64,000 nucleotides of DNA. Source: an uncultured Bacteroides sp. (lineage in GTDB: Bacteria > Bacteroidota > Bacteroidia > Bacteroidales > Bacteroidaceae). The translations under genes were made by a program, and so were the position numbers. Location of the stretch: positions 124,001 to 188,000 of the forward strand of contig NZ_CALDPF010000031.1 in assembly GCF_937912035.1 (NCBI RefSeq). The letters are read 5' to 3'. Under the pieces are notes generated by a model, which worked only from the letters and a program-made list of their open reading frames with translations, did not search any database and was not told where the DNA came from. This document shows, in pieces, positions 1 to 9,800 of the stretch. Numbering within the stretch: the stretch's first letter is position 1; each line of letters opens with the position of its first letter.

Positions 1-540
1 GCCAGCAGGTTAGCCCATTTTATTGTAGTGTTAGGATGAGCTCCGCCCGTATCTGTGAAAGTAGAAACAGAGAAGTTCCAGATGCTGTCATTATTGAGCG
101 ACAGTTCCGAAGTTATCTCATATTCATAGTTATACCATGCAGGGATATCCTCCGGCTTGACTCCGTTATGAATGTCTGCCTCATAGAATTTAGTAAGTTT
201 GTCTCTGTAGTCCTTAGTATATTTGCCCACAACTGCAGGGATAGCTTCTTTCGGGCTCATCTTTCCGTATGAATCACCAAAAGCAATACTCTGTATTCTG
301 GAATTTATGATAGCTGAAATGGAATCTTTTTCGTCCCCCGCTTCGAGATACATATAATCTATAGAGACTTTACATTTCGGCGATGCCTTGTCCCCGTCTT
401 TCAGGGCAACCAAAGTATCGGCCTGTATGCTTGACACCTTTGCAGGCTTAGCAGTTTCGGTGTTCTGACAAGACTGTATCGAAAGGCACGCAACCGCTCC
501 ACAAGCCAAGGCAGCATTAAGAATCGTTCTTTTTTTCATA
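1..540 (-). CDS. Secreted lipoprotein, DUF3298/DUF4163-like (partial, 3' end outside window)
   Basis: An open frame of 180 codons runs leftward from an ATG at 540 and leaves the window without a stop. The N-terminus is a lipoprotein signal: MKKRT, a hydrophobic stretch, then SIQSC, so Cys24 is the likely lipidated residue. The mature part has KCKVSIDYMYLEAG and, further on, SVSTFTDTGGAHPN, the pattern seen in the DUF4163/DUF3298 (PdaC/RsiV-type) extracellular fold, where a beta-rich domain is followed by a G-GAH-N segment. Function is unknown; these proteins are anchored facing the periplasm or surface. A TATATTTG -7 box lies on the minus strand at 570-577. The family call rests on these short motifs only, because the C-terminal domain is cut off. 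Confidence 0.7.
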
Positions 541-661
541 ATCTGTTTTTGTGATATTTCTATTTAATACAAATATAAACAAAGTTCTTGAAAGAGTTAA
601 ACGCAGTATTGCATTTTAATAGTTTTTTACTGTATCAGTGTCACCCATTATGCCATACATC

Positions 662-692
662 TTGCAATATTAAGATAAAACCTGTATTTTTG
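662..692 (+). promoter_or_regulatory. Bacteroidetes-type promoter of lipB
   Basis: TTG at 662-664 and TATTTTTG at 685-692 are separated by 20 bases, matching the TTTG/TAnnTTTG consensus of the group's primary sigma factor. lipB starts 21 bases downstream. Confidence 0.65.
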
Positions 693-713
693 TTATAAAT
701 AAAACCCATAACC

Positions 714-1364
714 ATGAAAATAGAAAACTGGAAACACATCCCTTATTCCGAAGCCTGGGAACGGCAGACGGAATTGTTTGATTCGATAATTAAAGCCCGC
801 AGAGAGGGACAAGCATACGAAAACCGTATAATCTTCTGTACTCATCCGCACGTATATACAATAGGCAAACACGGCAAGCAGGAAAACATGCTGATAAGCG
901 ATGATATGCTTTCGCGCATAGGAGCCGAAGTGTTCCGTATCGACCGTGGAGGCGACATTACGTATCATGGTCCCGGCCAGCAGGTGTGCTATCCCATACT
1001 CTGCCTGGAGGATTTCAAATTAGGTCTGAAAGGATATCTGCATCAACTGGAGGAAGTTGTAATCCGTACCTGTTCGCATTACGGCATAAAGTCCGGCAGG
1101 GTAGACGGTGCTACAGGGGTATGGATAGATATAGGTACTTCGCGCGAGAGGAAGATTTGCGCAATGGGAGTCAGGAGCAGCCATTTTGTAACCATGCACG
1201 GTCTGGCACTTAATGTAAACACCGACCTGAGATACTTCGATTACATCAATCCGTGTGGTTTTACCAATAAAGGAGTGACCTCGATAGAGAAGGAAACGGG
1301 GGTGCAGGTTTCTATGGATGAAGTACGTCAAATCTTGACTGAAGAGCTCCTGAAACTGTTCTGA
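714..1364 (+). CDS. lipB: Octanoyl-[acyl carrier protein]:protein N-octanoyltransferase LipB
   Basis: LipB moves the octanoyl group from acyl carrier protein to a lysine on lipoyl domains (2-oxoacid dehydrogenases, glycine cleavage H protein), the first step of endogenous lipoate synthesis in the cytoplasm. The 216 residues match the usual family length. The signature GGDITYHGPGQ is present at about residues 82-92, followed by the catalytic lysine in KICAMGVR and the catalytic cysteine in NPCGF near residue 182. The start is the first ATG after a good promoter. The gene stands alone and is followed by tRNA-Lys. lipA is not in the window. Confidence 0.95.
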   Translation: MKIENWKHIPYSEAWERQTELFDSIIKARREGQAYENRIIFCTHPHVYTIGKHGKQENMLISDDMLSRIGAEVFRIDRGGDITYHGPGQQVCYPILCLEDFKLGLKGYLHQLEEVVIRTCSHYGIKSGRVDGATGVWIDIGTSRERKICAMGVRSSHFVTMHGLALNVNTDLRYFDYINPCGFTNKGVTSIEKETGVQVSMDEVRQILTEELLKLF

Positions 1365-1510
1365 CACGTATCATGTATAACTTTTTTGTTAAAACATCAT
1401 TTCCATTCGTAAATCGGTTTATCTGCTGATAATGTGTGTTTTGCATAGTCCAAGCAGGCTTTATAGATAATAAAAAGGATAAAATGCGGATAAAAATGTG
1501 CATGAAATGT

Positions 1511-1541
1511 TTTGTTAATTCAAATAAAAGTCATACATTTG
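1511..1541 (+). promoter_or_regulatory. Promoter of tRNA-Lys
   Basis: TTTG at 1511-1514 and TACATTTG at 1534-1541 are 19 bases apart, a close match to the Bacteroidetes promoter consensus, 20 bases before the tRNA. Confidence 0.65.
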
Positions 1542-1561
1542 CACCCGCAATCGAAAATGAT

Positions 1562-1634
1562 GCACTCTTAGCTCAGTTGGTAGAGCAACTGACTCTTAAT
1601 CAGTGGGTCCAGGGTTCGAATCCCTGAGGGTGTA
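1562..1634 (+). tRNA. tRNA-Lys (anticodon CTT)
   Basis: A 73-base cloverleaf can be drawn by hand. The acceptor stem GCACTCT pairs with AGGGTGT (first pair G-U). The D stem is GCTC/GAGC. The anticodon stem ACTGA/TCAGT encloses the loop CTCTTAA, giving anticodon CTT. The T arm is CAGGG-TTCGAAT-CCCTG and the discriminator is A. No CCA is encoded (CGT follows). The accessory island begins directly downstream, so this tRNA is a plausible ancestral integration site, although no second copy of its 3' end was found on the right. Confidence 0.95.
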
Positions 1635-1691
1635 CGTGCACTGACGGTTTTTTGGATTGGGGAATCCATTGGCCGGAAAAAACGAATAAGG

Positions 1692-1727
1692 AGTCCTTTA
1701 GATTGTGAAGATTTGAAGGACTTTTTT
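1692..1727 (+). terminator. Rho-independent terminator after tRNA-Lys
   Basis: AGTCCTT (1692-1698) pairs with AAGGACT (1716-1722), and a run of T follows to 1727. Confidence 0.75.
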
Positions 1728-2077
1728 ATTTTCTGTCTTATTATGATTCTATAATGGTCAATTGGTGTTCTGCCGTATGTTAATTGTCATTTTGACAAAT
1801 TGTAATTATTGGCTTCCGAGAATGGCTGTTTCGCCTGCAGTGGTGCGGCTGGTGGTGAAAATCGCAACTATGAGGATTTGTGTATTAATAAAGTGGCATT
1901 TGTTTTGATTATAATCTTTGCATATGTAAGTGATGTTGGTCTATTTTGAGAATAAGTTTTTCTAAATGATGTATTTATCTATTATTATGATGTTTTGTAC
2001 AACCTTTCTCTTGTTGGTGAAATAGAATAAAATTTCCTGTTTTGCAATGAATTTTCAAATGTTTTGCAAGCCTTCTG

Positions 2078-2117
2078 AAAATGCTTTGTCATTTAAATTA
2101 AGATGTCAAAGCGTTTT
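2078..2117. repeat. Intergenic inverted-repeat element, copy 1
   Basis: AAAATGCTTTGTC (from 2078) and GTCAAAGCGTTTT (2105-2117) form an imperfect inverted repeat with two mismatches. Nearly the same words occur at 44381-44444 between htpG and a thioredoxin gene, so this is a dispersed element and not chance. The role is unknown. Confidence 0.55.
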
Positions 2118-2370
2118 GGTTGAAATTCCTTGTCGTTTTCTCTTGACTTTTTTGGCGAGTTAGTGTTAATTTATTTTGGGTGTTTAAGAATGTCGTTGGT
2201 TTTAGTTGATGATTTGTTGGGTATATGTGTTTGTGGGTTTAACTTTTCTTTCCGGAATGATGATTATTTTGATTTGTGGAGTAAGAGATGATTGTGGATT
2301 TGTGACAAAAAGTAATGTTTATACTGTGTTTGTTGACTGTTTAGTGAGTGTTTGCTGAAATAATAAAATA

Positions 2371-2446
2371 TGAACTATCCTGAAAATCCGGATAGTTCAA
2401 ACTTAATGTAGCGAGTTGTTTGGAATTACTGGACAACTCGATTTTT
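2371..2446 (+). terminator. Two adjacent hairpins, the second terminator-like
   Basis: The first is a perfect 10-bp stem (TGAACTATCC at 2371-2380 with 2390-2399). The second pairs CGAGTTGT (2412-2419) with ACAACTCG (2433-2440) and is followed by ATTTTTATTT. They sit about 115 bases before the helicase gene and would insulate it from upstream transcription. Confidence 0.55.
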
Positions 2447-2517
2447 ATTTATTAAAAGATGAATTCTCTATTCTTTTTATAACATAATAATAGATATCTT
2501 TATTAAGGAATTTTTAT

Positions 2518-2525
2518 TATCTTTG
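2518..2525 (+). promoter_or_regulatory. -7 box before the helicase operon
   Basis: TATCTTTG matches TAnnTTTG and lies 30 bases before the helicase ATG. A convincing -33 TTG is not seen at the expected spacing. Confidence 0.4.
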
Positions 2526-2555
2526 CGATTAAGTGAAGTGTAAAATCACAAGAAA

Positions 2556-5500
2556 ATGAGCAGTAACTTTATAACGAACAGAGATAAATTCTTATCAGAT
2601 ATTATAAACGGTATATTACCAAAGACTGACGCAGTAGATATATTAGTTGGATATTTCTATTATTCCGGTTATGTGCAATTGTCTGAAAAACTGAAGGATA
2701 AGCAGATTAGGATTTTGGTTGGACTGGATATTGACTTGCATATATCAAAGCGTATAAGCGAGGTGGAAAATGTCAGAAAAGGTTTTATTTCCCGCAATAT
2801 CGTAAAAGAGGATTATTACAAACAATTCATAAATCTGTTCAATAATTCTGATTTCCTTGATTCGGCTGAGAAGTTGGAACAGTTCGGTATGTTTTATAAA
2901 AAGATACTTGATGGAACATTGGAAATCCGCAAAACACTCGACCCTTGCCATTCTAAGATGTATTTGTTCGCATACAATGATATGATGAACGAAAGTGGAG
3001 AACTGCCGGGAGTTCTTATTACAGGTTCAAGTAATCTTTCTTATCAGGGATTGAAAGGACGTCTGGAACTCAATGCACGTTTCAATGACAAACAGGATTA
3101 TGAGGAAGGTAAAAGGCTGTTTGACGAACTTTGGGACAGTTCTGTAGTTATTGCAAGTAAAGACAATCTTGATGAATGGAACAACAAGGTTATGGCTCAC
3201 ACGTGGTATGAAAAGATATATTCCCCATATCTGATGTACGTCAGAGTGTTGAAGGAATACTTCAATATACCCACAAATAAAAATATCCTTACACCGCATG
3301 ACATAACAGAAGGCAAATACTCAAATCTTAAGTATCAGACAGATGCCGTCCAGATGGCTCTTAATGCTTTGAACAATCATAACGGTGCGATAGTGGCAGA
3401 TGTAGTAGGCTTGGGAAAGAGTGTCATTGCTTCTACCATAGCCCGTAATCTGAGATTAAGGACGATAGTAATTTGTCCGCCACACCTTTACAAACAATGG
3501 GAAGGGTATAGGGATGAATTCGGATTCACTGCAACGGTATTCAGTGCCGGAAAAATAGAAGATGCCCTGTTGCATTATCAGGAACTTGTAAAGGTTGATG
3601 AACAGTTCCTTATAATTATTGACGAGGCTCACCGTTTCCGCAATGAATACACTCAGGATTATGCCATGTTGCATAACCTCTGTTCAGGCAACAAGGTTTT
3701 GCTATTGACAGCCACACCGTTTAATAACCAGCCTGCCGATATTTACGCGCTGATAAAACTGTTTCAGATACCTACAAAATCAACCCTTAAAACAGTAGAA
3801 AATTTAGGGGCATCATTCAAGGACCTGATAGATAAATATAAGACATTACGTGATGACCAAAGGGCCGGAAAAGCATCAGAGAGCGAAGTAAAAGCTGAGG
3901 TAAACAGTATTGCAAAGAAGATACGTTCCATTATCAGCCCTTTGGTAGTGCGTCGTTCCAGACTTGACTTACAGGATATTCCGGAATATGCCGATGACCT
4001 GAAACAGCAGAATATACAGCTTGTACTTCCAAATGACCCGGAAGAATTGGAATACGATTTGAGCGGTTTGGAAGGACTATATCGTTCTACTCTTGAACGA
4101 ATCAGCCCTTTGGAAGAAACAGACAACGCCACATACCATTTCAAGGCAGCACGTTATTCTCCTGTATCGTATATACATGAAGATTTGCAGGATAAATTAG
4201 CCAATGAACTTGAAGAAAAGACAGGAGTAAAACTTAATCTTTTGTTAGGACGACAGGTTAATATCGCAAAATTCATGCGCCGTTTGCTTGTGGCACGTTT
4301 TGAAAGTTCTGTAGCTGCATTCCGTGCTTCACTCGACTATATGATAAAGTCATCCGAGCATCTCTTGCGATGGATTGGAAAGAGAAACAAGATTCCTGTA
4401 TTCAAGAAAGGAAATCTTCCTGATGTGGAAGCCTTTTATGATTCAAGCGAGGACGGAATGGGTGAAATAGAAGAACTCTTTGAAAAATACGAATCGAGAG
4501 GATTCTTCGAGATAGACATGAAATATGTTAAAAACGAGTTCGTCTCTGATGTTGAGGCAGATATTCGTCTGCTACAGAATCTCCGTGAGGAGTGGTTCGG
4601 AAAAGAAAATATTATCAAGTTCGACCCCAAACTGGATTCTTTTGTAAACATCATATGTGAGAAGATGGAAAAAGAACCGGACAGAAAGCTGATAGTATTT
4701 TCAGAGTATGCCGATACTGTCAACTATCTTGGTGAGGCACTTGCAAAAGCAGGATTGCCTGTAATGAAATATACTTCGGCAGACGCTACTCCAGCCAATA
4801 AAGACATTATCAGGGCAAATTTCGATGCCGGACTTAAACAACCGTTACAGCAGAATGACTATCATATCCTTGTTGCCACAGATGCCATATCCGAAGGTTA
4901 CAACCTTCACCGTGCAGGAGCGATATTCAATTACGACATACCATATAACCCAACCCGCGTCATACAGCGAATAGGGCGTATAAACCGTATAAACAAGAAA
5001 GTCTTTGATGAACTCTACATCTATAATTATTTCCCTACAGATGTGGGCGAAGCCGAGACAAGAACCAAGGAAATATCAACCCTTAAAATGGCAATGATAC
5101 ATGCCATAATGGGTGAAGATACCAAAGCCCTGACAAAGGAAGAAGAAGTAAAGGCATTCTTCAAGGAACGCTACCGCAAAGAGTTTGCCCGAAGTGAAGA
5201 AGCCTCATGGGACACGCCTTACAGGAAACTGATAAACTCTATGAAAGGAACCAAAGATTACGATGCTGCAATGGATATGCCACATCGTGCCCGTACTGCA
5301 AGAAATATAGAAAAAACGAAGAAAGGAGTATTGATGTTTGGCAGAAAAGGCGATGATTTCGTTTTCAAGATTGGCGATACAGTAAATCCTCCGCTAATGA
5401 TTTCGGCAGAAGAAGCCTTATCACTGTTTGAGGCAGATATAAATGAGGAGCCTGTTGCTTTGAGCAAGGATTTCGATTACGTTTATCAGAGAGTCAAATC

Positions 5501-5804
5501 ATCACTGTTTAGTAGTGATGTAAAAGACAGAAACGAGAAAGACCAGATAAACGCGCAGGCGAAAATAAAGGTATTGATGAACAGACAGGCATTACCGAAA
5601 GACTATCTTGAAGATTTGATGCAGGTGGTAAAAGCCGACGCTTTGTCCGGATATGAAATAAGATTCATCAACCAGCTTGTAGTAAAGGATGCCGAAAAAC
5701 TCCTAAAGAAAATCCCGATAGATTATATAGAACGTATAATCAATACCCAGAACAGGGTGGGTGATGGTGATGAAACATTGATTTTAAGTGAAGAACTTCA
5801 ATAA
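2556..5804 (+). CDS. PLD-nuclease/Snf2-type helicase fusion of a defence system
   Basis: A 1082-residue two-part protein. The N-terminal ~200 residues look like a phospholipase-D-type nuclease domain: HSK at residues 132-134 and GSSN at 157-160 followed by LSYQGL, the half-site arrangement of HKD nucleases. Residues ~265-900 are a superfamily 2 (Snf2-like) ATPase: GLGKS (Walker A, near 285), DEAH (356), LTATPFNN, VFSEYAD, ATDAISEG, and QRIGRINR (motif VI, near 804). Such proteins translocate on DNA, and the PLD domain could cleave it. The gene leads a cluster with rhuM and a large adenine methyltransferase, so a role in restriction or phage defence is inferred. A PLD protein, an Snf2 helicase and an adenine methylase are also components of DISARM, but drmA and drmB are absent. 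It is not a typical HsdR, since no separate hsdS exists. Confidence 0.85.
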   Translation: MSSNFITNRDKFLSDIINGILPKTDAVDILVGYFYYSGYVQLSEKLKDKQIRILVGLDIDLHISKRISEVENVRKGFISRNIVKEDYYKQFINLFNNSDFLDSAEKLEQFGMFYKKILDGTLEIRKTLDPCHSKMYLFAYNDMMNESGELPGVLITGSSNLSYQGLKGRLELNARFNDKQDYEEGKRLFDELWDSSVVIASKDNLDEWNNKVMAHTWYEKIYSPYLMYVRVLKEYFNIPTNKNILTPHDITEGKYSNLKYQTDAVQMALNALNNHNGAIVADVVGLGKSVIASTIARNLRLRTIVICPPHLYKQWEGYRDEFGFTATVFSAGKIEDALLHYQELVKVDEQFLIIIDEAHRFRNEYTQDYAMLHNLCSGNKVLLLTATPFNNQPADIYALIKLFQIPTKSTLKTVENLGASFKDLIDKYKTLRDDQRAGKASESEVKAEVNSIAKKIRSIISPLVVRRSRLDLQDIPEYADDLKQQNIQLVLPNDPEELEYDLSGLEGLYRSTLERISPLEETDNATYHFKAARYSPVSYIHEDLQDKLANELEEKTGVKLNLLLGRQVNIAKFMRRLLVARFESSVAAFRASLDYMIKSSEHLLRWIGKRNKIPVFKKGNLPDVEAFYDSSEDGMGEIEELFEKYESRGFFEIDMKYVKNEFVSDVEADIRLLQNLREEWFGKENIIKFDPKLDSFVNIICEKMEKEPDRKLIVFSEYADTVNYLGEALAKAGLPVMKYTSADATPANKDIIRANFDAGLKQPLQQNDYHILVATDAISEGYNLHRAGAIFNYDIPYNPTRVIQRIGRINRINKKVFDELYIYNYFPTDVGEAETRTKEISTLKMAMIHAIMGEDTKALTKEEEVKAFFKERYRKEFARSEEASWDTPYRKLINSMKGTKDYDAAMDMPHRARTARNIEKTKKGVLMFGRKGDDFVFKIGDTVNPPLMISAEEALSLFEADINEEPVALSKDFDYVYQRVKSSLFSSDVKDRNEKDQINAQAKIKVLMNRQALPKDYLEDLMQVVKADALSGYEIRFINQLVVKDAEKLLKKIPIDYIERIINTQNRVGDGDETLILSEELQ

Positions 5805-5814
5805 AAGACTACTG

Positions 5815-6807
5815 ATGGAAAGCAATATAATTTTATATACAAGCAATAACGGTGATGTAAGTATTCAGGTGCAGTATGAGGATGGAACATTCTGGCTTAC
5901 TCAAAAAAGAATGGCGGAGTTATTTGGCGTTAATGTCAATACTATAAATTATCATCTGAAAGAATTATATAATAGTGCTGAAATACAGGAGGATCGAACT
6001 ATTCGAAAAATTCGAATAGTTCAAAAAGAAGGTAAAAGAGAAGTTGAACGTGAAGTAACTTTCTATCATCTTGATGCAATAATTGCAGTAGGATATAAAG
6101 TCAACTCAGCTGAGGCGGTACAATTCAGACAGTGGGCGACAAGGACGCTTAATGAGTTTATCACTAAAGGATATGTATTGGATAAGGACAGACTGAAACA
6201 AGGCACTCAGTTCGGTCATGATTATTTTAAGGAATTGCTTGAGGATATCCGTGAAATCCGTGCAAGCGAACGTCGTTTCTATCAGAAAATAACGGATATA
6301 TATGCTTTGTCCATAGACTATGATAAAGACGCTCCTGAAACAAAACAGTTTTTTGCAACTGTGCAGAACAAACTTCATTGGGCTATTTCCGGAAAGACAG
6401 CAGCCGAAATCATATACCATAACGCTGATGCGGAAAAACCACACATGGGACTTACTACATGGCGACATGCGCCTGATGGAAAGATAATGAAGTCAGATGT
6501 AAGTATAGCCAAGAATTATCTGGACGAGAAACACCTTAAAGCCATAAACAGACTTGTATCTGCCTATCTTGATTTGGCAGAAGACCGTGCAGAACAGGAA
6601 ATCCCTACAACGATGAAGGAATGGAGCAAAATACTTGACGGATTCCTTACAGTAGCAGGTCGTCCGTTGCTTGAAGGTCCAGGAAGTATTTCAGCCTTGG
6701 AGGCGAAACTAAAAGCTGAACGTGAATATGAAATATTCCGTAAGAGACAGGACATTGAGTATGTTTCAGACTTTGATAGAGAGATTAAACGTTTAAAAGG
6801 GGAATAA
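5815..6807 (+). CDS. RhuM family protein (Virulence_RhuM)
   Basis: The 330-residue protein begins MESNIILYTS, the usual start of RhuM proteins, so the ATG at 5815 is preferred over an upstream in-frame GTG at 5788 that lies inside the helicase gene. It has a helix-turn-helix-like N-terminus (WLTQKRMAELFGVNVNTINYHL, shown in part as RMAELFGVN) and the family core YHLDAIIAVGYKVNS and FRQWATRTLNEFI. RhuM was first named from a Salmonella pathogenicity island; its biochemical role is unknown, but it is very often embedded in restriction-modification loci. Here it lies between helicase and methyltransferase, 10 bases after the first and 32 before the second, which fits one transcript. It may be regulatory, since the N-terminus resembles a DNA-binding unit. 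Confidence 0.85.
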   Translation: MESNIILYTSNNGDVSIQVQYEDGTFWLTQKRMAELFGVNVNTINYHLKELYNSAEIQEDRTIRKIRIVQKEGKREVEREVTFYHLDAIIAVGYKVNSAEAVQFRQWATRTLNEFITKGYVLDKDRLKQGTQFGHDYFKELLEDIREIRASERRFYQKITDIYALSIDYDKDAPETKQFFATVQNKLHWAISGKTAAEIIYHNADAEKPHMGLTTWRHAPDGKIMKSDVSIAKNYLDEKHLKAINRLVSAYLDLAEDRAEQEIPTTMKEWSKILDGFLTVAGRPLLEGPGSISALEAKLKAEREYEIFRKRQDIEYVSDFDREIKRLKGE

Positions 6808-6839
6808 CCTTAGAATTAAAAAGAAAATAATTTAGTAGT

Positions 6840-9800
6840 ATGGAATTTAACAAAGCATATAACCGACAGGATTTTGTAAAGTTTTTGCAGAACAGTTTTT
6901 TGCCTAATGATTATATCCCATCTGAGGAAGAAGTATTATTCAGAACCCAGATGAAATATTCCACTGAGGCAGTGAAATTAGGTACATGTGAATCACTTGA
7001 TTTGGTAGTATATGAAGTAAAGCACAGTTCAAAAAATGATGCGCGTGTTTCACTTTCCAAAGAGGCTTTCAGAATGCTTGCAGATGAATCGAAAGACAGG
7101 GCATTGGTAGTATTCGTACCGGAAGACAGTAATGCCAATTATCGTTTTTCATTTATAGAGATAACGCTTGATATTAAGGAAGATTCTTCCAAAGTATCAT
7201 ACAATTACAGTAACCCACGCAGATACAGTTATTTCTTAGGTGAAGGAATAGCCTATTATACGCCAAACAAATATCTGAATGAAAAAGGCAGAGTGGTAAG
7301 CAAGGAAGACTTGTTAAGCCGTTTTTCTGTGGAAGTTCTGACTAAAGAGTTCTATCAGGAACTTAGCGACTGGTACGCTTGGGCTATCAAGATTATACGT
7401 TTCCCGAATGATATCAACGATAAGGAAGATGATGCCAAGTTCAATAATGAGGGTGCAATTCGTCTTATTACACGTCTTATATTCGTGTGGTTCTTAAAGC
7501 AGCGTAACCTTATCCCGAATGAATTTTTTGATGAAAAATATATTGCTGATAATCTACTGAATGATTTCGCTCCAAACAGGCAGACAGGGCTGTTTATGCA
7601 GAAGTCATTGGAAAGTAAATATTATAAGGCCATACTTCAGAATTTGTTTTTTGCTATGCTCAACAGTCCTATAACGGCAGAAGGAAGTAAAGAAATGTCT
7701 GAACGCCATTTCAGAAAAGGACAGGGTGACTATGACAATAACAAATTGATGCGCTATGAATATTATTTTCAGAATCCACAGCTGTTTGTTGACTTGGCTA
7801 ACACAACTGTCCCGTTCTTGAATGGCGGTCTGTTTGACTGTCTTGATGATAAGGATAACGGTATGTATTACGATGGCTTTAGCGACCGTGAGACAGTCAG
7901 AAAATCGCTTGTAGTTCCTGATTTCCTTTTCTTCGGTGAAGAAGCTGGTAAAAACATAGACCTTTCAGAATGGTATGGTGATAAGAAAAAGAAGAAAGTT
8001 TCTGCCCGTGGTATCATAGATATATTGAAGCGTTATAACTTCACTGTAGAAGAAAATACACCTTTCGATAAGGAAGTTTCGCTTGACCCTGAATTGCTTG
8101 GAAAAGTATTCGAGAATCTTCTTGCATCATTCAATCCTGAAACACAGACCACGGCACGTAAGCAGACAGGCTCATTCTATACTCCACGCGAGATAGTGCA
8201 ATACATGGTGGATGAAAGTCTTATAGCACACCTTAAACGTACTGTAGGTGAAGAACTTGAACCTCAGTACCGTCAGTTAATGCAATATTCTGATGATGAA
8301 GTGGAACTTTCTTCCGAACAGCGTAAAAACATTATGCAGTCATTGTATAACTGTAAGATACTTGACCCTGCATGTGGTTCCGGTGCTTTCCCAATGGGAA
8401 TACTGCAACAGATGGTACATATTCTTAACCGCATAGACTCGAATAATGAAATGTGGAGGGAAATGATGTATCAGAGAGCTATCAGTGATACTTCTGATGC
8501 ATATCGTAATTCTTCCGATGAAGAACGTAAAGAGTTGGTAAAAGATATTGAACGTAGTTTTGACGAAAGCATAAACCGTCCTGATTATGCCCGAAAACTA
8601 TATCTGATAGAAAACTGTATATACGGAGTTGATATCCAGCCTATAGCTATACAGATAAGTAAGTTACGTTTCTTTATATCGTTGGTAGTTGACCAGAATA
8701 CTAATACAGACCCTACAGATAATTTTGGCATACGTCCGCTTCCGAATCTTGAAGCGAAATTTGTAGCGGCCAATACTCTTATTGGATTGCAGAAAAAGGA
8801 TGCTTCTCTGTTTGATAGTGAAGCTATAAAAGCAAAGGAGAATGAATTGAAGATTGCCAAACATAAGATATTTGGAGCAAAGACAGTCCGTACCAAGCGT
8901 AAATATCGCCAGATAGTAAATGATTTACGTCTTGAAATAGCCACTCTGTTAAAAGAAAATGGGGCTGTTGGAAATGATGAGGCAAGAGAATTGGCTTCAT
9001 GGGATATGTTCGACCAGAATTCATCATCGCCTTTCTTTGATCCTGAATGGATGTTTGGGGTGAAGGATGGGTTTGATATTGTAATTGGTAATCCGCCGTA
9101 TGTTCAATTACAGGCAAATGATGGAGCTCTTGGAACAATGTATGAAAAACTGAATTATGAAACATTTGTTAGAACAGGTGATATTTATTCACTTTTTTAT
9201 GAAAGAGGATACCAACTTTTGGTCTGTAAAGGACATTTGTGTTATATTACATCAAACAAATGGATGAGAGCTGCATACGGAGAGAAAACGAGAAAGTTTT
9301 TTGCAGAGAAAACAAATCCAAAAGTATTAATAGATTTTGCCGGAGTAAAAATCTTTGAAAGTGCTACTGTTGATACAAATATATTGTTGTTTTCAAAGGA
9401 AAAGAATGAGGGTAAAACTATTGGTGTTTTAGCTAATAAGTTATCTAAAAATAGTATAAATAATTTGAGCGTTTTTGTTCAGCAGAATGCTTCTGAATAC
9501 AATTTTAACAGTTTAGACTCATGGGTGATTTTATCTCCTATAGAACAAAGTATCAAGCGTAAGATTGAGGCTATAGGTACACCACTAAAAGACTGGGACA
9601 TTAATATATATCGTGGAATTCTTACCGGTTATAATGACGCTTTTATTATTTCTACAGAAAAACGAAATGAAATATTAGATAATTGTCAGACAGAAGACGA
9701 ACGAACTCGTACTGCTGAACTTATACGACCGATTTTAAGAGGACGTGATATCAAACGATATGGTTACGATTGGGCAGATTTATGGATTATCAATACCCAT

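Larger units (their letters stand above)
1728..2555. other. Gene-free, C-poor left flank of the accessory island
   Basis: No convincing open frame is present on either strand. From about 1740 to 2350 the plus strand is strongly T- and G-rich and nearly lacks C (the 60 bases from 2161 contain one C). It contains one copy of an intergenic repeat (2078-2117), two adjacent hairpins (2371-2440), and a TATCTTTG -7 box at 2518-2525 just before the helicase gene. It may be decayed sequence or an unrecognised non-coding transcript; the sequence does not decide. Confidence 0.6.

Noticed and set aside
1020..1367. Open frame antisense to lipB
   Set aside because: lipB has the complete catalytic set; the antisense frame has no motif or promoter.
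5788..5814. GTG start for RhuM ten codons upstream
   Set aside because: It lies within the helicase coding region and adds MKNFNKRLL, absent from the usual family start MESNIIL; the ATG at 5815 is better.
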